40,046 nucleotides of DNA from JANWKA01 sp035533815 (GCA_035533815.1 DATLTB010000007.1:1-40046), one strand, 5' to 3'. Positions 17,481-26,466 are shown, counted from the first letter of the stretch. A program made the numbers and translations. Notes: generated from the sequence alone by a model not told the origin.

Positions 17481-18479
17481 TTATTGATGGAAAAATTCGC
17501 TTATGGCTGATGAAAATTCCTTATTGTCCCAGTTCCTCACCAGCTGCCTGGGCAGGGTGAACCGGTTGGACCAGGTATGTACCTGTCCGGGATAATTGGC
17601 CGTAACCAGGTCAAATCCCAGTTCCCTGCAGGCCCGGACGCTGTCCCGGTTATAACAACGTTTGTTCCCCAGCAGTTTCCTGGATCCAAAGGGATAGGAA
17701 AAATGCCTGACGGGGCTCCCAATAAGGGTTTCCAGGATTTTCCTGGACTGGCTGATCTCCTGGTATTGCTTTTCATATGGGAGCATGCCCAGGGCAGGAT
17801 GACGATGGGTATGGCAACCGATGACGGCCGAAGGATTGCTGGCTAACTCCCTGATTTCAGTTGGATTCATCATCCGGTTCATTGGCCTGCCCTGCTCCCC
17901 GCAGGAGGACCAGCGGACCAGGGCAGCCAGGGTTGCCTCGATGAGTTCAGGGGAACAATATCGCAACAGCTCCAGGAGTTCCCGGTACACTTTCCGCCGA
18001 TCGCCATCTCCATGAATTGAACGGGATAAGGGATGCTTTCCGATGTCTATATTGAGTTGTGGCGGCAAAACAGCAGTGGCCAGGAGCACCCGTTCCAGTT
18101 CATCCCACCAAAGTTCCCGGTCAGATCCGATCCGGGAGGTGGTTATATAGAAAAGGGCCTGGGCCCCCAGCGAAGAGAGCACGGGCAGGGCCGATAGGAA
18201 ATTATCCGCATAGCCGTCATCGAAAGTGATCAGTAATGATTTAGGAGGAAAGCGTTTTTTACGCATTACCAAGGAACTGAATTCTTCGACCATACAAAGA
18301 TGATAATGGCTCTTCAGGAAGCTGACCTGGTCGTAAAAATGATCCGGACTGACGGCCAGCTGCTGGGGGTCATGCTCCCTAAGGATCACCCGGTGATACA
18401 GCAGGATCACAGCCCCGGGCTGAACCAGGTCCGCAATCCGGTTCCAGCCCTGGAAATAGAGATGGGAAAAGCCTCGCAT
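17481..18479 (-). CDS. polysaccharide deacetylase (CE4)
   Basis: 332 residues from the ATG at 18479. The frame stays open upstream but would then overlap the FkbM gene with a Cys-rich, unlikely N-terminus. The NodB fold is visible: VILLYHRV, LLITFDDGYADNF with the Asp pair at 87-88, CHTHRHPAL with the metal-binding His residues at about 230, and FSYPFGSR. These enzymes remove N- or O-acetyl groups from glycans. It starts 13 bases after the FkbM stop. No signal peptide is apparent, so it may act on a lipid-linked intermediate in the cytoplasm or be held at the membrane by its N-terminus. Confidence 0.9.
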   Translation of the reverse strand: MRGFSHLYFQGWNRIADLVQPGAVILLYHRVILREHDPQQLAVSPDHFYDQVSFLKSHYHLCMVEEFSSLVMRKKRFPPKSLLITFDDGYADNFLSALPVLSSLGAQALFYITTSRIGSDRELWWDELERVLLATAVLPPQLNIDIGKHPLSRSIHGDGDRRKVYRELLELLRYCSPELIEATLAALVRWSSCGEQGRPMNRMMNPTEIRELASNPSAVIGCHTHRHPALGMLPYEKQYQEISQSRKILETLIGSPVRHFSYPFGSRKLLGNKRCYNRDSVRACRELGFDLVTANYPGQVHTWSNRFTLPRQLVRNWDNKEFSSAISEFFHQ

Positions 18480-18492
18480 TATGGAGGTATTG

Positions 18493-19302
18493 TCAGCATT
18501 TATGGGCAAAAATATGCAATTGCAGATCGATCTGTCCCGGGGATATTTCCGGGAAAGGGGGATGATGGATTTCCTGATTGACGGAAGAAACAAAGTACCG
18601 GAAACCTTGCTCGGTCAGCAGGTGGAGTACATTCCCCAGTTGCTGTGGCTCCCCCGCCCGGGAATGATATTCGACATAGAGATGACGAACCCGCTGCAGC
18701 CGCTCACCGCAATCGGCCAGCACGACAGATTCCGCTCCTTCGATATCCATTTTCAATAAGTCAATCCGGGGCTGGCCCTCCAGGATCTCCGCCAGCCTGA
18801 TGCTGGGAACCCTGATCCCGGAATTGCCGGACAGGTCCCTGATATGCCCGCCATCTGCGCCATCCGCCATAAACTCAAGGCCCTGGTTATGGATCCAGAC
18901 TGCCTTGGGGATGACTTCAATATCCTTAAAACCGTTCAGCTGAAGGTTATGGCTTAGCATTTTTGCGATCCTGGGGTCGGCTTCCAGGGCGATGATCCGG
19001 GCACCGGGAAAAGCTCTTTTGAAATACAGGCAGGCTAGTCCAATATTGGCCCCGCAATCCAGGATGACCGGATCGGAAGTATTACAGGGAAAATGGTATT
19101 CCTGCCGGTAAAAAATATCCTTGAACTGGTAAACTAAGGAAGCTCCGTCTGTAACTTCCAACTGAAAGCCCATGAAACGGACCCTGAAGGGGGATTCAGC
19201 CCTTTTCGCATAATACCTGCTGTTCAGGTAGATCCATTCCCGGTAAACCGGATTGAATAATTTTTGACTCAGGGAATCCAGGGAATTGGAGATTAATCCC
19301 AT
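18493..19302 (-). CDS. FkbM-family methyltransferase
   Basis: 269 residues from the ATG at 19302 (MGLISNSLDSL). The frame is open for 77 more codons, but that part has no family match and would run through a -7 element at 19339-19346. SAM-binding motif I is PVILDCGANIGLACLYFK, motif II is ARIIALEADP, and IDLLKMDIEGAESVVL is the FkbM signature (Methyltransf_21). Members O-methylate sugars or other small molecules. As the first gene of a glycan operon it probably methylates a surface sugar; this is inference. Confidence 0.9.
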   Translation of the reverse strand: MGLISNSLDSLSQKLFNPVYREWIYLNSRYYAKRAESPFRVRFMGFQLEVTDGASLVYQFKDIFYRQEYHFPCNTSDPVILDCGANIGLACLYFKRAFPGARIIALEADPRIAKMLSHNLQLNGFKDIEVIPKAVWIHNQGLEFMADGADGGHIRDLSGNSGIRVPSIRLAEILEGQPRIDLLKMDIEGAESVVLADCGERLQRVRHLYVEYHSRAGEPQQLGNVLHLLTEQGFRYFVSSVNQEIHHPPFPEISPGQIDLQLHIFAHKC

Positions 19303-19338
19303 ATTTGAACAGCCCGGGGATTTGGTGAATAATAGCGC

Positions 19339-19346
19339 CAAAGATA
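19339..19346 (-). promoter_or_regulatory. -7 element of the FkbM-led operon
   Basis: Minus-strand TATCTTTG fits TAnnTTTG and lies 36 bases before the ATG at 19302, which supports that start. No TTG is found at the usual distance upstream, so the promoter is weak or activator-dependent, or the match is chance. Confidence 0.4.
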
Positions 19347-19440
19347 GACAAAATGAAGGGACGGAATGAGGCTGATCAGGCCCCTGCACAGGGATATTGG
19401 GAATCAGGAAACCGGTTGAAATCATTCCGTTACCCCATAT

Positions 19441-19485
19441 CATGGCAAATTGGCCAGCCATTTTTCCTTCAGAAAATTTGCCATG
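19441..19485. repeat. 11-bp perfect inverted repeat
   Basis: CATGGCAAATT (19441-19451) and AATTTGCCATG (19475-19485) with 23 bases between. It sits in the intergenic region between the two divergent glycan operons and could be an operator or a hairpin in a leader RNA. Confidence 0.6.
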
Positions 19486-19669
19486 GCGGTGCTGAAGCCA
19501 TTTGCGGAGTGTTTTTTGGGTAACCGTTTTCATGGGATAGGTTGGCCGATTTCCCGGATTTCACGCAGCGGAAACCATGTCGGGAATCCGGCAGCAGGTC
19601 ATCCGATGCTGGTATGAACCCCGGTCTTGCTCCTTCCCGAAAGACTGCTACCCATACAGTCCCCTTTGC

Positions 19670-19689
19670 CGGAGGTGCAATTACCTCCG
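19670..19689. repeat. 7-bp hairpin with 6-nt loop
   Basis: CGGAGGT / ACCTCCG around GCAATT. No T run follows on either strand, so it is not a standard terminator. It lies between the divergent glycan operons. Confidence 0.45.
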
Positions 19690-19805
19690 CATGTTCGTGC
19701 AGCCATGATTTGGGTCATCCAGCATATCCGGATTCCTGGCAAAGATGAGTTTCCAAATCTGTGAAATATTAACCCTGGATGATGAATTATCCCCAGGGAT
19801 TAAAC

Positions 19806-19837
19806 TTGGGCTTTCCGGATTGTTCTGATTATTTTTG
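19806..19837 (+). promoter_or_regulatory. promoter of the nonulosonic acid operon
   Basis: TTG (19806-19808), 21 nt, TATTTTTG (19830-19837). This fits the Bacteroidota pattern and predicts a transcript starting around 19844, just ahead of the legB ATG at 19859. Confidence 0.65.
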
Positions 19838-19858
19838 TGCACTTTATCTGGGGATACC

Positions 19859-20857
19859 ATGGAAATGAAAGGGAAAAAAGTGCTGGTCACCGGTGCTGAC
19901 GGATTCATCGGAAGCCACCTGGTGGAACGATTGCTGATGGAAGGAGCCCTGGTCAGGGCCTTTGTGTGGTATAACTCCTTTAACTCCTGGGGCTGGCTGG
20001 ATACCCTATCCCCCCTGCAGCTTGGCCAGTTGGAGATCATGGCCGGGGATATCCGGGATCCCGCCCTGGTCAGAAAAGCCATGACGGGGATGGACCTGGT
20101 ATTTCATCTTGCTGCCCTAATCGGAATTCCCTATAGTTATCAGGCTCCGGACAGTTATCTGGATACCAATGTGAAAGGCACCCTTCATGTGCTTCAGTCC
20201 GGTCGGGAGCTTGGGACTTCCAGGATCCTGGTCACTTCCACTTCCGAAGTCTATGGCACGGCACAGTATACCCCCATTGATGAACAGCATCCGAAGCAAC
20301 CCCAGTCCCCGTATGCGGCCACCAAGGTCGCTGCAGACGCCCTGGCGGATTCCTTTTACCTGAGTTTCGGGCTGCCGGTAACCATCGTAAGGCCCTTCAA
20401 TACCTATGGCCCGCGTCAGTCTGCCCGGGCGGTCATTCCCACGATCATCAGCCAGCTGCTTGAAGGCAAGGAGGAAGTAAAACTGGGATCCCTGCACCCT
20501 ACCCGGGATTTGCTGTTTGTGGAAGATACCGTAAAAGGGTTCATCGCCATCGCCAGTTCAGACCACACTACAGGAGAAAATATCAATTTGGCTTCCGGCC
20601 GGGAAATTACCATCGGCGAGCTGGCGGAAAAGATTATCCGGATCATCCGGCCGGGGGCAAAAGTCATTGGGGATCATACCCGGATCAGACCGGGAAACAG
20701 TGAAGTGGACCGGCTCCTGGGCCATCCCGGAAAAATGTCTCGGCTTACCGGATGGTGTCCGGGGGTCAGCCTGGAGGAAGGGCTGGCCGCAACGGTGGCC
20801 TGGTTCAGGGATAAAGAAAACCTGTCCCGATATAAAACCGATATTTTTAACGTATGA
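19859..20857 (+). CDS. legB: NAD-dependent 4,6-dehydratase of the legionaminic acid pathway
   Basis: 332 residues from the ATG at 19859; a TTG at 19835 lies inside the -7 element and is rejected. It is an extended SDR: the Rossmann motif VLVTGADGFIGSHL, the LegB-like stretch FVWYNSFNSWGWLD, FHLAALIGIPYSY, STSEVYGTAQYTPI, the catalytic SPYAATK Tyr/Lys, and RPFNTYGPRQSARAVIPTII. It would convert an NDP-GlcNAc to the 4-keto-6-deoxy sugar, the first step to legionaminic acid. The stop overlaps the legC start by four bases (ATGA). UDP or GDP as the nucleotide cannot be decided from the sequence; the PtmE-like gene downstream hints at GDP. Confidence 0.9.
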   Translation: MEMKGKKVLVTGADGFIGSHLVERLLMEGALVRAFVWYNSFNSWGWLDTLSPLQLGQLEIMAGDIRDPALVRKAMTGMDLVFHLAALIGIPYSYQAPDSYLDTNVKGTLHVLQSGRELGTSRILVTSTSEVYGTAQYTPIDEQHPKQPQSPYAATKVAADALADSFYLSFGLPVTIVRPFNTYGPRQSARAVIPTIISQLLEGKEEVKLGSLHPTRDLLFVEDTVKGFIAIASSDHTTGENINLASGREITIGELAEKIIRIIRPGAKVIGDHTRIRPGNSEVDRLLGHPGKMSRLTGWCPGVSLEEGLAATVAWFRDKENLSRYKTDIFNV

Positions 20858-21990
20858 TCCCCCTGTCATCCCCCAACCTGTCGGGTAATGAATGGCAGTA
20901 TCTGAAGGATTGCCTGGACACCGGATGGGTATCTTCGGCCGGGTCCTATGTGGGCCGTTTTGAAAAGTCGGTAGCCTCCTTCTGCGGAGCTGCCCACGCC
21001 GTGGCCACTTCCAGCGGAACCACCGCGTTGCATATCAGCCTGCTGCTGGGGGGAGTATCTCCTGGAGATCTCGTCATCGTTCCTGACCTCACTTTTGTGG
21101 CACCGGTGAATGCAGTCCGCTATGTTCAGGCAGCACCTTTGCTGATGGATATTGATCCGCATACCTGGCAGATGGACCTTGGACTTTTGGAAGATTTCCT
21201 GCAAAATCAAACTTCGGTCAGGGATAACCATTGCTTTCACCGGGCAACCCAAACCCGGATAGCCGCCATATTACCGGTGCATATCCTGGGCAATTGCGGC
21301 GATATGGACCGGCTGATGAGGATTGCCGCTGCCCATTCCCTGGTGGTGATTGAAGATGCCTCGGAAGCCCTGGGGAGCCAGTTTGCGGGGAAACAGGCAG
21401 GGAACTTCGGGCTCCTGGGTTGCCTCAGCTTCAATGGCAACAAGATCATCACCACCGGCGGCGGAGGGATGATCATCACGGCCAATGAATCCTTGGCCAA
21501 CCGGGCCAGGCACCTGACCACCCAGGCCAAGGCCAGTCCCGATGAGTATTATCATGATGAGGTGGGGTATAATTACCGGATGGTCAATCTGCTTGCTGCT
21601 TTGGGAATGGCCCAGATGGAGCAACTGCCCGCATTCCTGGACCATAAAAAAAAGATCACTGTCATATATGATGAAGCCCTGGGGTCCTTACCCGGTTTCC
21701 GGAGACAGCAGATACCGGATAAGGGTTCACCCAATCACTGGCTTTATACCCTGTATGTGCCAAGGCTGCAGGAACTTCGGCAATTCCTGAAACTACAGGA
21801 AATTGAATGCAGGCCGCTCTGGGTGCCCATGCACCGGCTTCCCCCCTTCCGCCAATCCCTGTTTATTACCAGGGAGCATCAATCAGACGATTTGTATGCA
21901 CATGCCATCAGCATTCCCTGTTCCACCCACCTGACAGAAGGGCAACAGCAGGAAGTGATCCGGGCCGTCAACCAGTTTTATCATGGGTGA
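20854..21990 (+). CDS. legC: LegC-family PLP aminotransferase
   Basis: 378 residues of the DegT/DnrJ/EryC1/StrS family. The opening IPLSSPNLSGNEWQYLKDCLDTGWVSSAG is typical of LegC. Other marks are ATSSGTTALHISLLL (PLP phosphate contacts), VIEDASEALGS with the Asp that binds the pyridine nitrogen, and SFNGNKIITTGGGGM with the PLP-binding Lys. It would aminate the 4-keto sugar made by LegB to give the 4-amino-4,6-dideoxy sugar. It overlaps legB by four bases and the ATP-grasp gene by eight. Confidence 0.9.
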   Translation: MIPLSSPNLSGNEWQYLKDCLDTGWVSSAGSYVGRFEKSVASFCGAAHAVATSSGTTALHISLLLGGVSPGDLVIVPDLTFVAPVNAVRYVQAAPLLMDIDPHTWQMDLGLLEDFLQNQTSVRDNHCFHRATQTRIAAILPVHILGNCGDMDRLMRIAAAHSLVVIEDASEALGSQFAGKQAGNFGLLGCLSFNGNKIITTGGGGMIITANESLANRARHLTTQAKASPDEYYHDEVGYNYRMVNLLAALGMAQMEQLPAFLDHKKKITVIYDEALGSLPGFRRQQIPDKGSPNHWLYTLYVPRLQELRQFLKLQEIECRPLWVPMHRLPPFRQSLFITREHQSDDLYAHAISIPCSTHLTEGQQQEVIRAVNQFYHG

Positions 21991-22930
21991 ATCGCTGAAC
22001 ATACTCTTTCTCGGCGGGGCCAAACGGGTCTCCATGGCGGAGAAGTTGGTGGAAGCCGGAAAGGCCATGGGACTTGAGGTACAGCTTTATTCCTATGAGC
22101 TGGACCCCTATGTACCCATCGCTTCCCTGGCTACGGTGATCATCGGCCTGAAATGGAATGACCCCGGGTTGATGGATGACCTGAAAAATCGGATTAGCCA
22201 GTATCATATTGGCATGGTTTTGCCATTTGTTGATCCGGCCATCCGGGTAGCAGCCTTACTGTCCGGGCTGACTCCGCAGGTATTCATTCCGGTCAGCCCG
22301 AAAACCACCTGTGACCTGATGTATGACAAAATACAGGCAGACCACTGGTTCACCGCCCAGGGTATTGCGGTGCCGCCCCATGAGGGAAGTTACCCCCGGA
22401 TTGCCAAGCCCCGTTTTGGCTCCGCCAGTCAGGGAATAATTATATTGCACCATGAGGCGGACCTGGCCACGTTCAGGCGGGAGCATGCATCGGAGGAATA
22501 CCTGATCCAGCAATACCTGAAAGCGGATGAATATTCCGTGGATGGGTATGTGGATCCGGATGGAAGGATCATCGCCCTGGTGCCCCGGAAAAGGCTGGAA
22601 GTGCATGGGGGGGAAGCTACCAAATCGATCACCGTCAGGGAGCCTGCGGTGCTCCGACTTTGCGGGAATATCCTGCAAACAGGGATATTCCGGGGACCCC
22701 TGACCCTGCAGTTCCTGAAGGAGCAGGATACCGGTAAGGTATTCATCATGGAGATCAATCCCAGGCTGGGAGGCGGTGTCCTGACTTCCATGGCTGCAGG
22801 GGCAGACATGGCGGCATACCTGGTGAATGATTTTTTACACCGGCCCAATGAACCCATGGACAACTGGAAGGAGCAGGTGATCATGACCCGGGCTTTCCGG
22901 GAATTCTATTTTTATGCAGATAATCATTGA
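21983..22930 (+). CDS. ATP-grasp enzyme (CarB/PylC-like)
   Basis: 315 residues. An N-terminal Rossmann-like part (LNILFLGGAKRVSMAEKL) is followed by an ATP-grasp domain: IAKPRFGSASQGI with the nucleotide-binding Lys, EEYLIQQYLKADEYSVDGYV, and FIMEINPRLGGGV with the Glu/Asn metal ligands. ATP-grasp enzymes join a carboxylate to an amine or thiol through an acyl phosphate. It lies between legC and legI, where an N-acyltransferase would be expected, so it might attach an amino acid or other acyl group to the 4-amino sugar or to a later intermediate. That role is inference. Its last 17 bases overlap the HAD gene. Confidence 0.85.
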   Translation: MGESLNILFLGGAKRVSMAEKLVEAGKAMGLEVQLYSYELDPYVPIASLATVIIGLKWNDPGLMDDLKNRISQYHIGMVLPFVDPAIRVAALLSGLTPQVFIPVSPKTTCDLMYDKIQADHWFTAQGIAVPPHEGSYPRIAKPRFGSASQGIIILHHEADLATFRREHASEEYLIQQYLKADEYSVDGYVDPDGRIIALVPRKRLEVHGGEATKSITVREPAVLRLCGNILQTGIFRGPLTLQFLKEQDTGKVFIMEINPRLGGGVLTSMAAGADMAAYLVNDFLHRPNEPMDNWKEQVIMTRAFREFYFYADNH

Positions 22931-23231
22931 CCTGGACGGGACCATTTGCTCTGAGGAAAAACAATTCAGCCGAAGCCTGGCCCAGCCTATGGCCGGAGCT
23001 GCCGAGCAGCTGGACCGGCTCTACAAAGAAGGACATACCCTCATCATTTATTCGGCCCGGGGCTGGCAGGAATTCGAAATGACTGCCGACTGGCTGAAGC
23101 GGCACCAGATCCCCTATCATCAGCTGGTGATGGGCAAACCTACCGGGGATGTATGGATCGATGACCGGGCCATCCGGTTTGAAGGCTGGGAAAAAATCCC
23201 CGCTCAACTCAGTGGAATTAAAAAACCATAA
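22914..23231 (+). CDS. small HAD-family phosphatase (EcbF/BcbF-like)
   Basis: 105 residues, a capless HAD fold. The nucleophile motif is IIIDLDGTI with Asp6 and Asp8; HTLIIYSARG supplies motif II, and KPTGDVWIDDRAI supplies the motif III Lys and motif IV acidic pair. The size and sequence resemble the capsule-locus phosphatase family EcbF-BcbF. It starts inside the end of the ATP-grasp gene, in another frame, so the two are likely co-translated and co-functional. The substrate is unknown: the NeuB-type step in this pathway does not need a 9-phosphate, which leaves the need for a phosphatase open. Confidence 0.85.
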   Translation: MQIIIDLDGTICSEEKQFSRSLAQPMAGAAEQLDRLYKEGHTLIIYSARGWQEFEMTADWLKRHQIPYHQLVMGKPTGDVWIDDRAIRFEGWEKIPAQLSGIKKP

Positions 23232-23246
23232 AGGACCTCAGGAACC

Positions 23247-24251
23247 ATGCAGCGGGTATTCATTATTGCAGAAGCGGGCGTGAACCATAATGGGCAAATG
23301 GATCTTGCCCGTCAGTTGATTGATACCGCAAAGATTGCCGGGGCGGATGCCGTAAAATTCCAGACTTTTATTGCCAGGGAGGGGATTTCCCGCTTTGCCC
23401 CCAAAGCCGATTACCAGCAGCAAAGCACGGGGAAATCGGAGAGTCAGCTGGACATGGTCAGTCAGCTGGAACTCTCCTTTGACCAGTTCCGGGAACTGAA
23501 AATCCATGCGGACCAACGGGGCATCATTTTTTTATCCACTCCCTTTGATCTGCCCAGCATTGATTTTCTCCGGGAACTGCAAATGCCGTACGGTAAGATC
23601 CCATCCGGGGAGATCATTAACCTGCCATACCTGATCCGGATGGCCCGCTCTTTCCCCCGGCTGATCATGTCTACCGGGATGGCTACGCTGGATGAGATCA
23701 GACAAGCCCTGGAAATCCTCCTGAGCCATGGGGCCCGCCGCGAAAACATCATCGTGCTTCACTGCAATACCGAATATCCTACCCCCTTTGAAGATGCTAA
23801 CCTCAGGGCCCTGGTAACCATGGCCAGGGACCTGGAAGTAAGGACGGGGTATTCCGACCATACCCCCGGCATTGAAGCTGCCGTGGCAGCCGTTGCGCTC
23901 GGAGCCGTGGTGATCGAAAAACATTTTACCCTGGATAAGACATTACCAGGCCCGGATCACCAGGCTTCGCTGTCCCCCGGTGAACTGGAAAGTATGGTGA
24001 ACGCCATCCGCCATATTGAACTGGCCATGGGCAGTGGCATCAAGGAGACCAGTCCGTCCGAAATGAAAAATAAAGCCATTGCCCGCAAAAGTATCGTGGC
24101 TGCCCAGGCGATTTTCCGGGGAGAGCGTTTCACGGAACAAAATATCACCGTCAAGCGACCGGGAATCGGCATTTCACCGATGAAATGGTTTGAGGTCCTG
24201 GGGATGGAGGCTAACCGGGATTTTGCAGCAGATGAATGCATTGAAATCTGA
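23247..24251 (+). CDS. legI: NeuB-family nonulosonic acid synthase (LegI type)
   Basis: 334 residues. A TIM-barrel NeuB domain (IIAEAGVNHNGQMDLARQLI, ADAVKFQTF, KIPSGEIINLPYL, MSTGMATLDEI, LHCNTEYPTP, GYSDHTPG, EKHFTLD) is followed from about 275 by an antifreeze-like SAF domain (SIVAAQAIFRGERFTEQNI). It condenses a 6-carbon 2-acylamino sugar with phosphoenolpyruvate to give the 9-carbon acid. The legionaminic rather than sialic assignment comes from the neighbouring legB and legC, since the family itself covers both. The gene begins 15 bases after the HAD stop. Confidence 0.93.
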   Translation: MQRVFIIAEAGVNHNGQMDLARQLIDTAKIAGADAVKFQTFIAREGISRFAPKADYQQQSTGKSESQLDMVSQLELSFDQFRELKIHADQRGIIFLSTPFDLPSIDFLRELQMPYGKIPSGEIINLPYLIRMARSFPRLIMSTGMATLDEIRQALEILLSHGARRENIIVLHCNTEYPTPFEDANLRALVTMARDLEVRTGYSDHTPGIEAAVAAVALGAVVIEKHFTLDKTLPGPDHQASLSPGELESMVNAIRHIELAMGSGIKETSPSEMKNKAIARKSIVAAQAIFRGERFTEQNITVKRPGIGISPMKWFEVLGMEANRDFAADECIEI

Positions 24252-24257
24252 TTGTCC

Positions 24258-25415
24258 ATGAACACCAAGATAGCCGTGGTAACCGGTACCCGGGCAGAAT
24301 ATGGCCTGCTTCAACCGCTGATCAGCCTGATCCGGGATCATCCGCTGCTGGACCTTCAGCTGATTGTCACCGGATCACACCTGTCTGCCGCATTCGGGAA
24401 GACTTCCCGGCAGATCACCCAGGATGGTTTTCCAATAAAGGCCAGGGTGGACATTCAGGTGAAGGGGGAAAGCCCCCTGGATATCGCCGCTTCAGCCGGA
24501 ATAGCCCTGAGCGGATTGTCCAGGGCTTTTGGGAGATTAAAGCCTGACTGGCTGATCCTTCTGGGGGACCGCTATGAAATACTCTGTGCGGCTGTCGCTG
24601 CGCACCTGGCTGCCATTCCCATTGCCCATATCAGCGGCGGGGAGCTGACGCAGGGAGCCACTGATGATGCGTTCCGACATGCGGTAACCAAACTCTCCTA
24701 CCTGCATTTTACCGCCACCGAAACTTACCGGAACCGGGTGATCCAGCTCGGGGAAAGCCCATCCCGGGTATTTAATGTAGGTGCCCTGGGGATTGATAAT
24801 ATCCGCCGGCTAAAACCCAGTACCCGGGAAGAACTGGAAAAGGAACTGGAACTGGATCTGTCGGTTCCCAGCCTGCTGGTCACTTTTCATCCGGTCACCC
24901 TGGATAAAGTGCCTGCGGAAAAACAGTTCCGGGTTGTTTTGGATGCCCTGGAAACCCTGATGCCCATATCCATCATCCTGACTTATCCCAATGCCGATGC
25001 AGGCGGCCATGCCATCATCCGGATGGCCGACCGGTTTGCCTTCAGACATCCCGGGCAGGTCAGGGTCCTGCCTTCTCTGGGGCAGCAACGATACCTGTCC
25101 CTGCTGCACCAGGTCAGTGCCGTGGTCGGCAACTCGTCCAGCGGCATTGTCGAAGCGCCCTCCATACCGGTGCCTGCTGTAGATATCGGAAACCGCCAGC
25201 AAGGACGGATCGCTGCAGCCAGCGTGATTCATACCGGGCTGGATAAACAGGCCATCATCCGGGGAATCAACAAGGCCCTGTCCGCAGATTTCGCTACTTT
25301 TATCCGGAAGGTAAAAAATCCATATAGCCGCTTGGATGCGGCAGGCCATATCCTGAAGACCTTATTGCGGTTCAGGGAATTGGAGGATATCCAAAAATCA
25401 TTCTATGACAAGTGA
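24258..25415 (+). CDS. legG: hydrolysing NDP-sugar 2-epimerase (NeuC/LegG family)
   Basis: 385 residues from the ATG at 24258 (MNTKIAVVTGTRAEYGLL); a TTG two codons earlier is ignored. The GT-B-like epimerase fold shows LLGDRYEILCAAVAA, PIAHISGGELTQGATDD with catalytic acidic residues and a conserved His, LVTFHPVTLD, and NSSSGIVEAPSIPVPAVDIGNRQQGR. It would epimerise C2 and release the nucleotide to give the free mannose-configured sugar for LegI. It lies 6 bases after legI and its end overlaps the next gene by 11 bases. Confidence 0.93.
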   Translation: MNTKIAVVTGTRAEYGLLQPLISLIRDHPLLDLQLIVTGSHLSAAFGKTSRQITQDGFPIKARVDIQVKGESPLDIAASAGIALSGLSRAFGRLKPDWLILLGDRYEILCAAVAAHLAAIPIAHISGGELTQGATDDAFRHAVTKLSYLHFTATETYRNRVIQLGESPSRVFNVGALGIDNIRRLKPSTREELEKELELDLSVPSLLVTFHPVTLDKVPAEKQFRVVLDALETLMPISIILTYPNADAGGHAIIRMADRFAFRHPGQVRVLPSLGQQRYLSLLHQVSAVVGNSSSGIVEAPSIPVPAVDIGNRQQGRIAAASVIHTGLDKQAIIRGINKALSADFATFIRKVKNPYSRLDAAGHILKTLLRFRELEDIQKSFYDK

Positions 25416-26466
25416 AATGGTGCAGTGGATTCGATATACCATCCCGGAATCAGCCACGGTAAGGCAAGCCATGGAACAGCTTAACAGCCTGGGCCTGGTC
25501 AACGCCGTACTTTTCGCCACAGGGGAAAATCACCATTTGCTGGGTTCCGTCACTGACGGAGATATCCGCCGGGGTTTTTTACTGGGCGTTGCCATGGATG
25601 ACCCGATATCCCGGGTCATCCATTTCCCCTGCCATTTTATCACCGGTGCCAACCCATCCGGTTCTGTGCTGGAATCATTCCGGGAAGCGCATATCCGTTT
25701 CATTCCCGTGATCAACGGGAGTCAGGAGTTGGTTTCCGTCCTGGACCTGGAACTGGGAGCCCCATTACCCCTGGATGTGATCCTGATGGCCGGTGGCCAG
25801 GGAAAAAGGCTGCTGCCCCTAACTGCAGACCTGCCCAAGCCCATGCTGAAGATCGGATCAAAGCCTATCCTGGAACATAATATTGACCGGTTGATCCGTT
25901 TCGGGATCACGGAAATCCACCTGAGTATCCATTACCGGGGAGACCAGATCCGCAACTATTTTGGGGATGGAAGTTCCAGGAACCTGCGCATTCGGTATAT
26001 CGAGGAACCGGAACCCATGGGCACCATTGGCTCGGTAAGCCTGATTTCCGATCTGCATCAGCAACATATTTTGATTATGAATGCAGACCTTTTGACCACG
26101 ATTGATTTTGCGGATTTTTACCAAACCTTCCTGGAAAATGGATCTGATATCTGTGTGGCTTCCTCCCTGTATAATATTGAGGTTCCCTATGCCATACTGG
26201 AAACCGATGGTCAGGACAAAGTGGTCTCCCTGGCGGAAAAACCTACCTATACCTATTATTCGAATGCGGGAATTTACCTGGTCAGAAAATCCCTGCTGGA
26301 CCTGGTTCCGAAAGGCGGATATTTTGACATTACGGACCTGATGGAAAAAGCCCTGGAAACAGGGAGAACGATCACCCATTATCCGATCCTGGGGTACTGG
26401 CTGGATATTGGCAAAATGCAGGATTACCTGAAAGCGCAGGAAGACATCAAACACCTGAAACTCTGA
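25405..26466 (+). CDS. ptmE: CBS-domain nucleotidyltransferase (PtmE-like)
   Basis: 353 residues. A pair of CBS domains (about 10-118; GSVTDGDIRRGFLLG, FIPVINGSQELVSVLDL) precedes a sugar-phosphate nucleotidyltransferase domain from about 124, with MAGGQGKRLLPLTADLPKPML, the pyrophosphorylase signature. LIMNADLLTTIDF holds the metal-binding Asp. This order matches PtmE of Campylobacter, reported as a glucosamine-1-phosphate guanylyltransferase that feeds a GDP-based legionaminic pathway. The CBS pair suggests control by an adenosyl ligand. The start lies within the last codons of legG. Confidence 0.88.
   Translation: MTSEMVQWIRYTIPESATVRQAMEQLNSLGLVNAVLFATGENHHLLGSVTDGDIRRGFLLGVAMDDPISRVIHFPCHFITGANPSGSVLESFREAHIRFIPVINGSQELVSVLDLELGAPLPLDVILMAGGQGKRLLPLTADLPKPMLKIGSKPILEHNIDRLIRFGITEIHLSIHYRGDQIRNYFGDGSSRNLRIRYIEEPEPMGTIGSVSLISDLHQQHILIMNADLLTTIDFADFYQTFLENGSDICVASSLYNIEVPYAILETDGQDKVVSLAEKPTYTYYSNAGIYLVRKSLLDLVPKGGYFDITDLMEKALETGRTITHYPILGYWLDIGKMQDYLKAQEDIKHLKL

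Larger units (their letters stand above)
19303..19834. other. divergent intergenic region between two glycan operons
   Basis: About 530 bases with no convincing gene. It holds a minus-strand -7 element (19339-19346), an 11-bp inverted repeat (19441-19485), a 7-bp hairpin (19670-19689) and the legB promoter from 19806. The region is more GC-rich than the other promoter regions of this window and may contain eroded coding sequence. Confidence 0.6.

Noticed and set aside
19303..19533. 77-codon N-terminal extension of the FkbM methyltransferase
   Set aside because: No similarity to the family, contains a -7 element, and the ATG at 19302 gives the usual family length.
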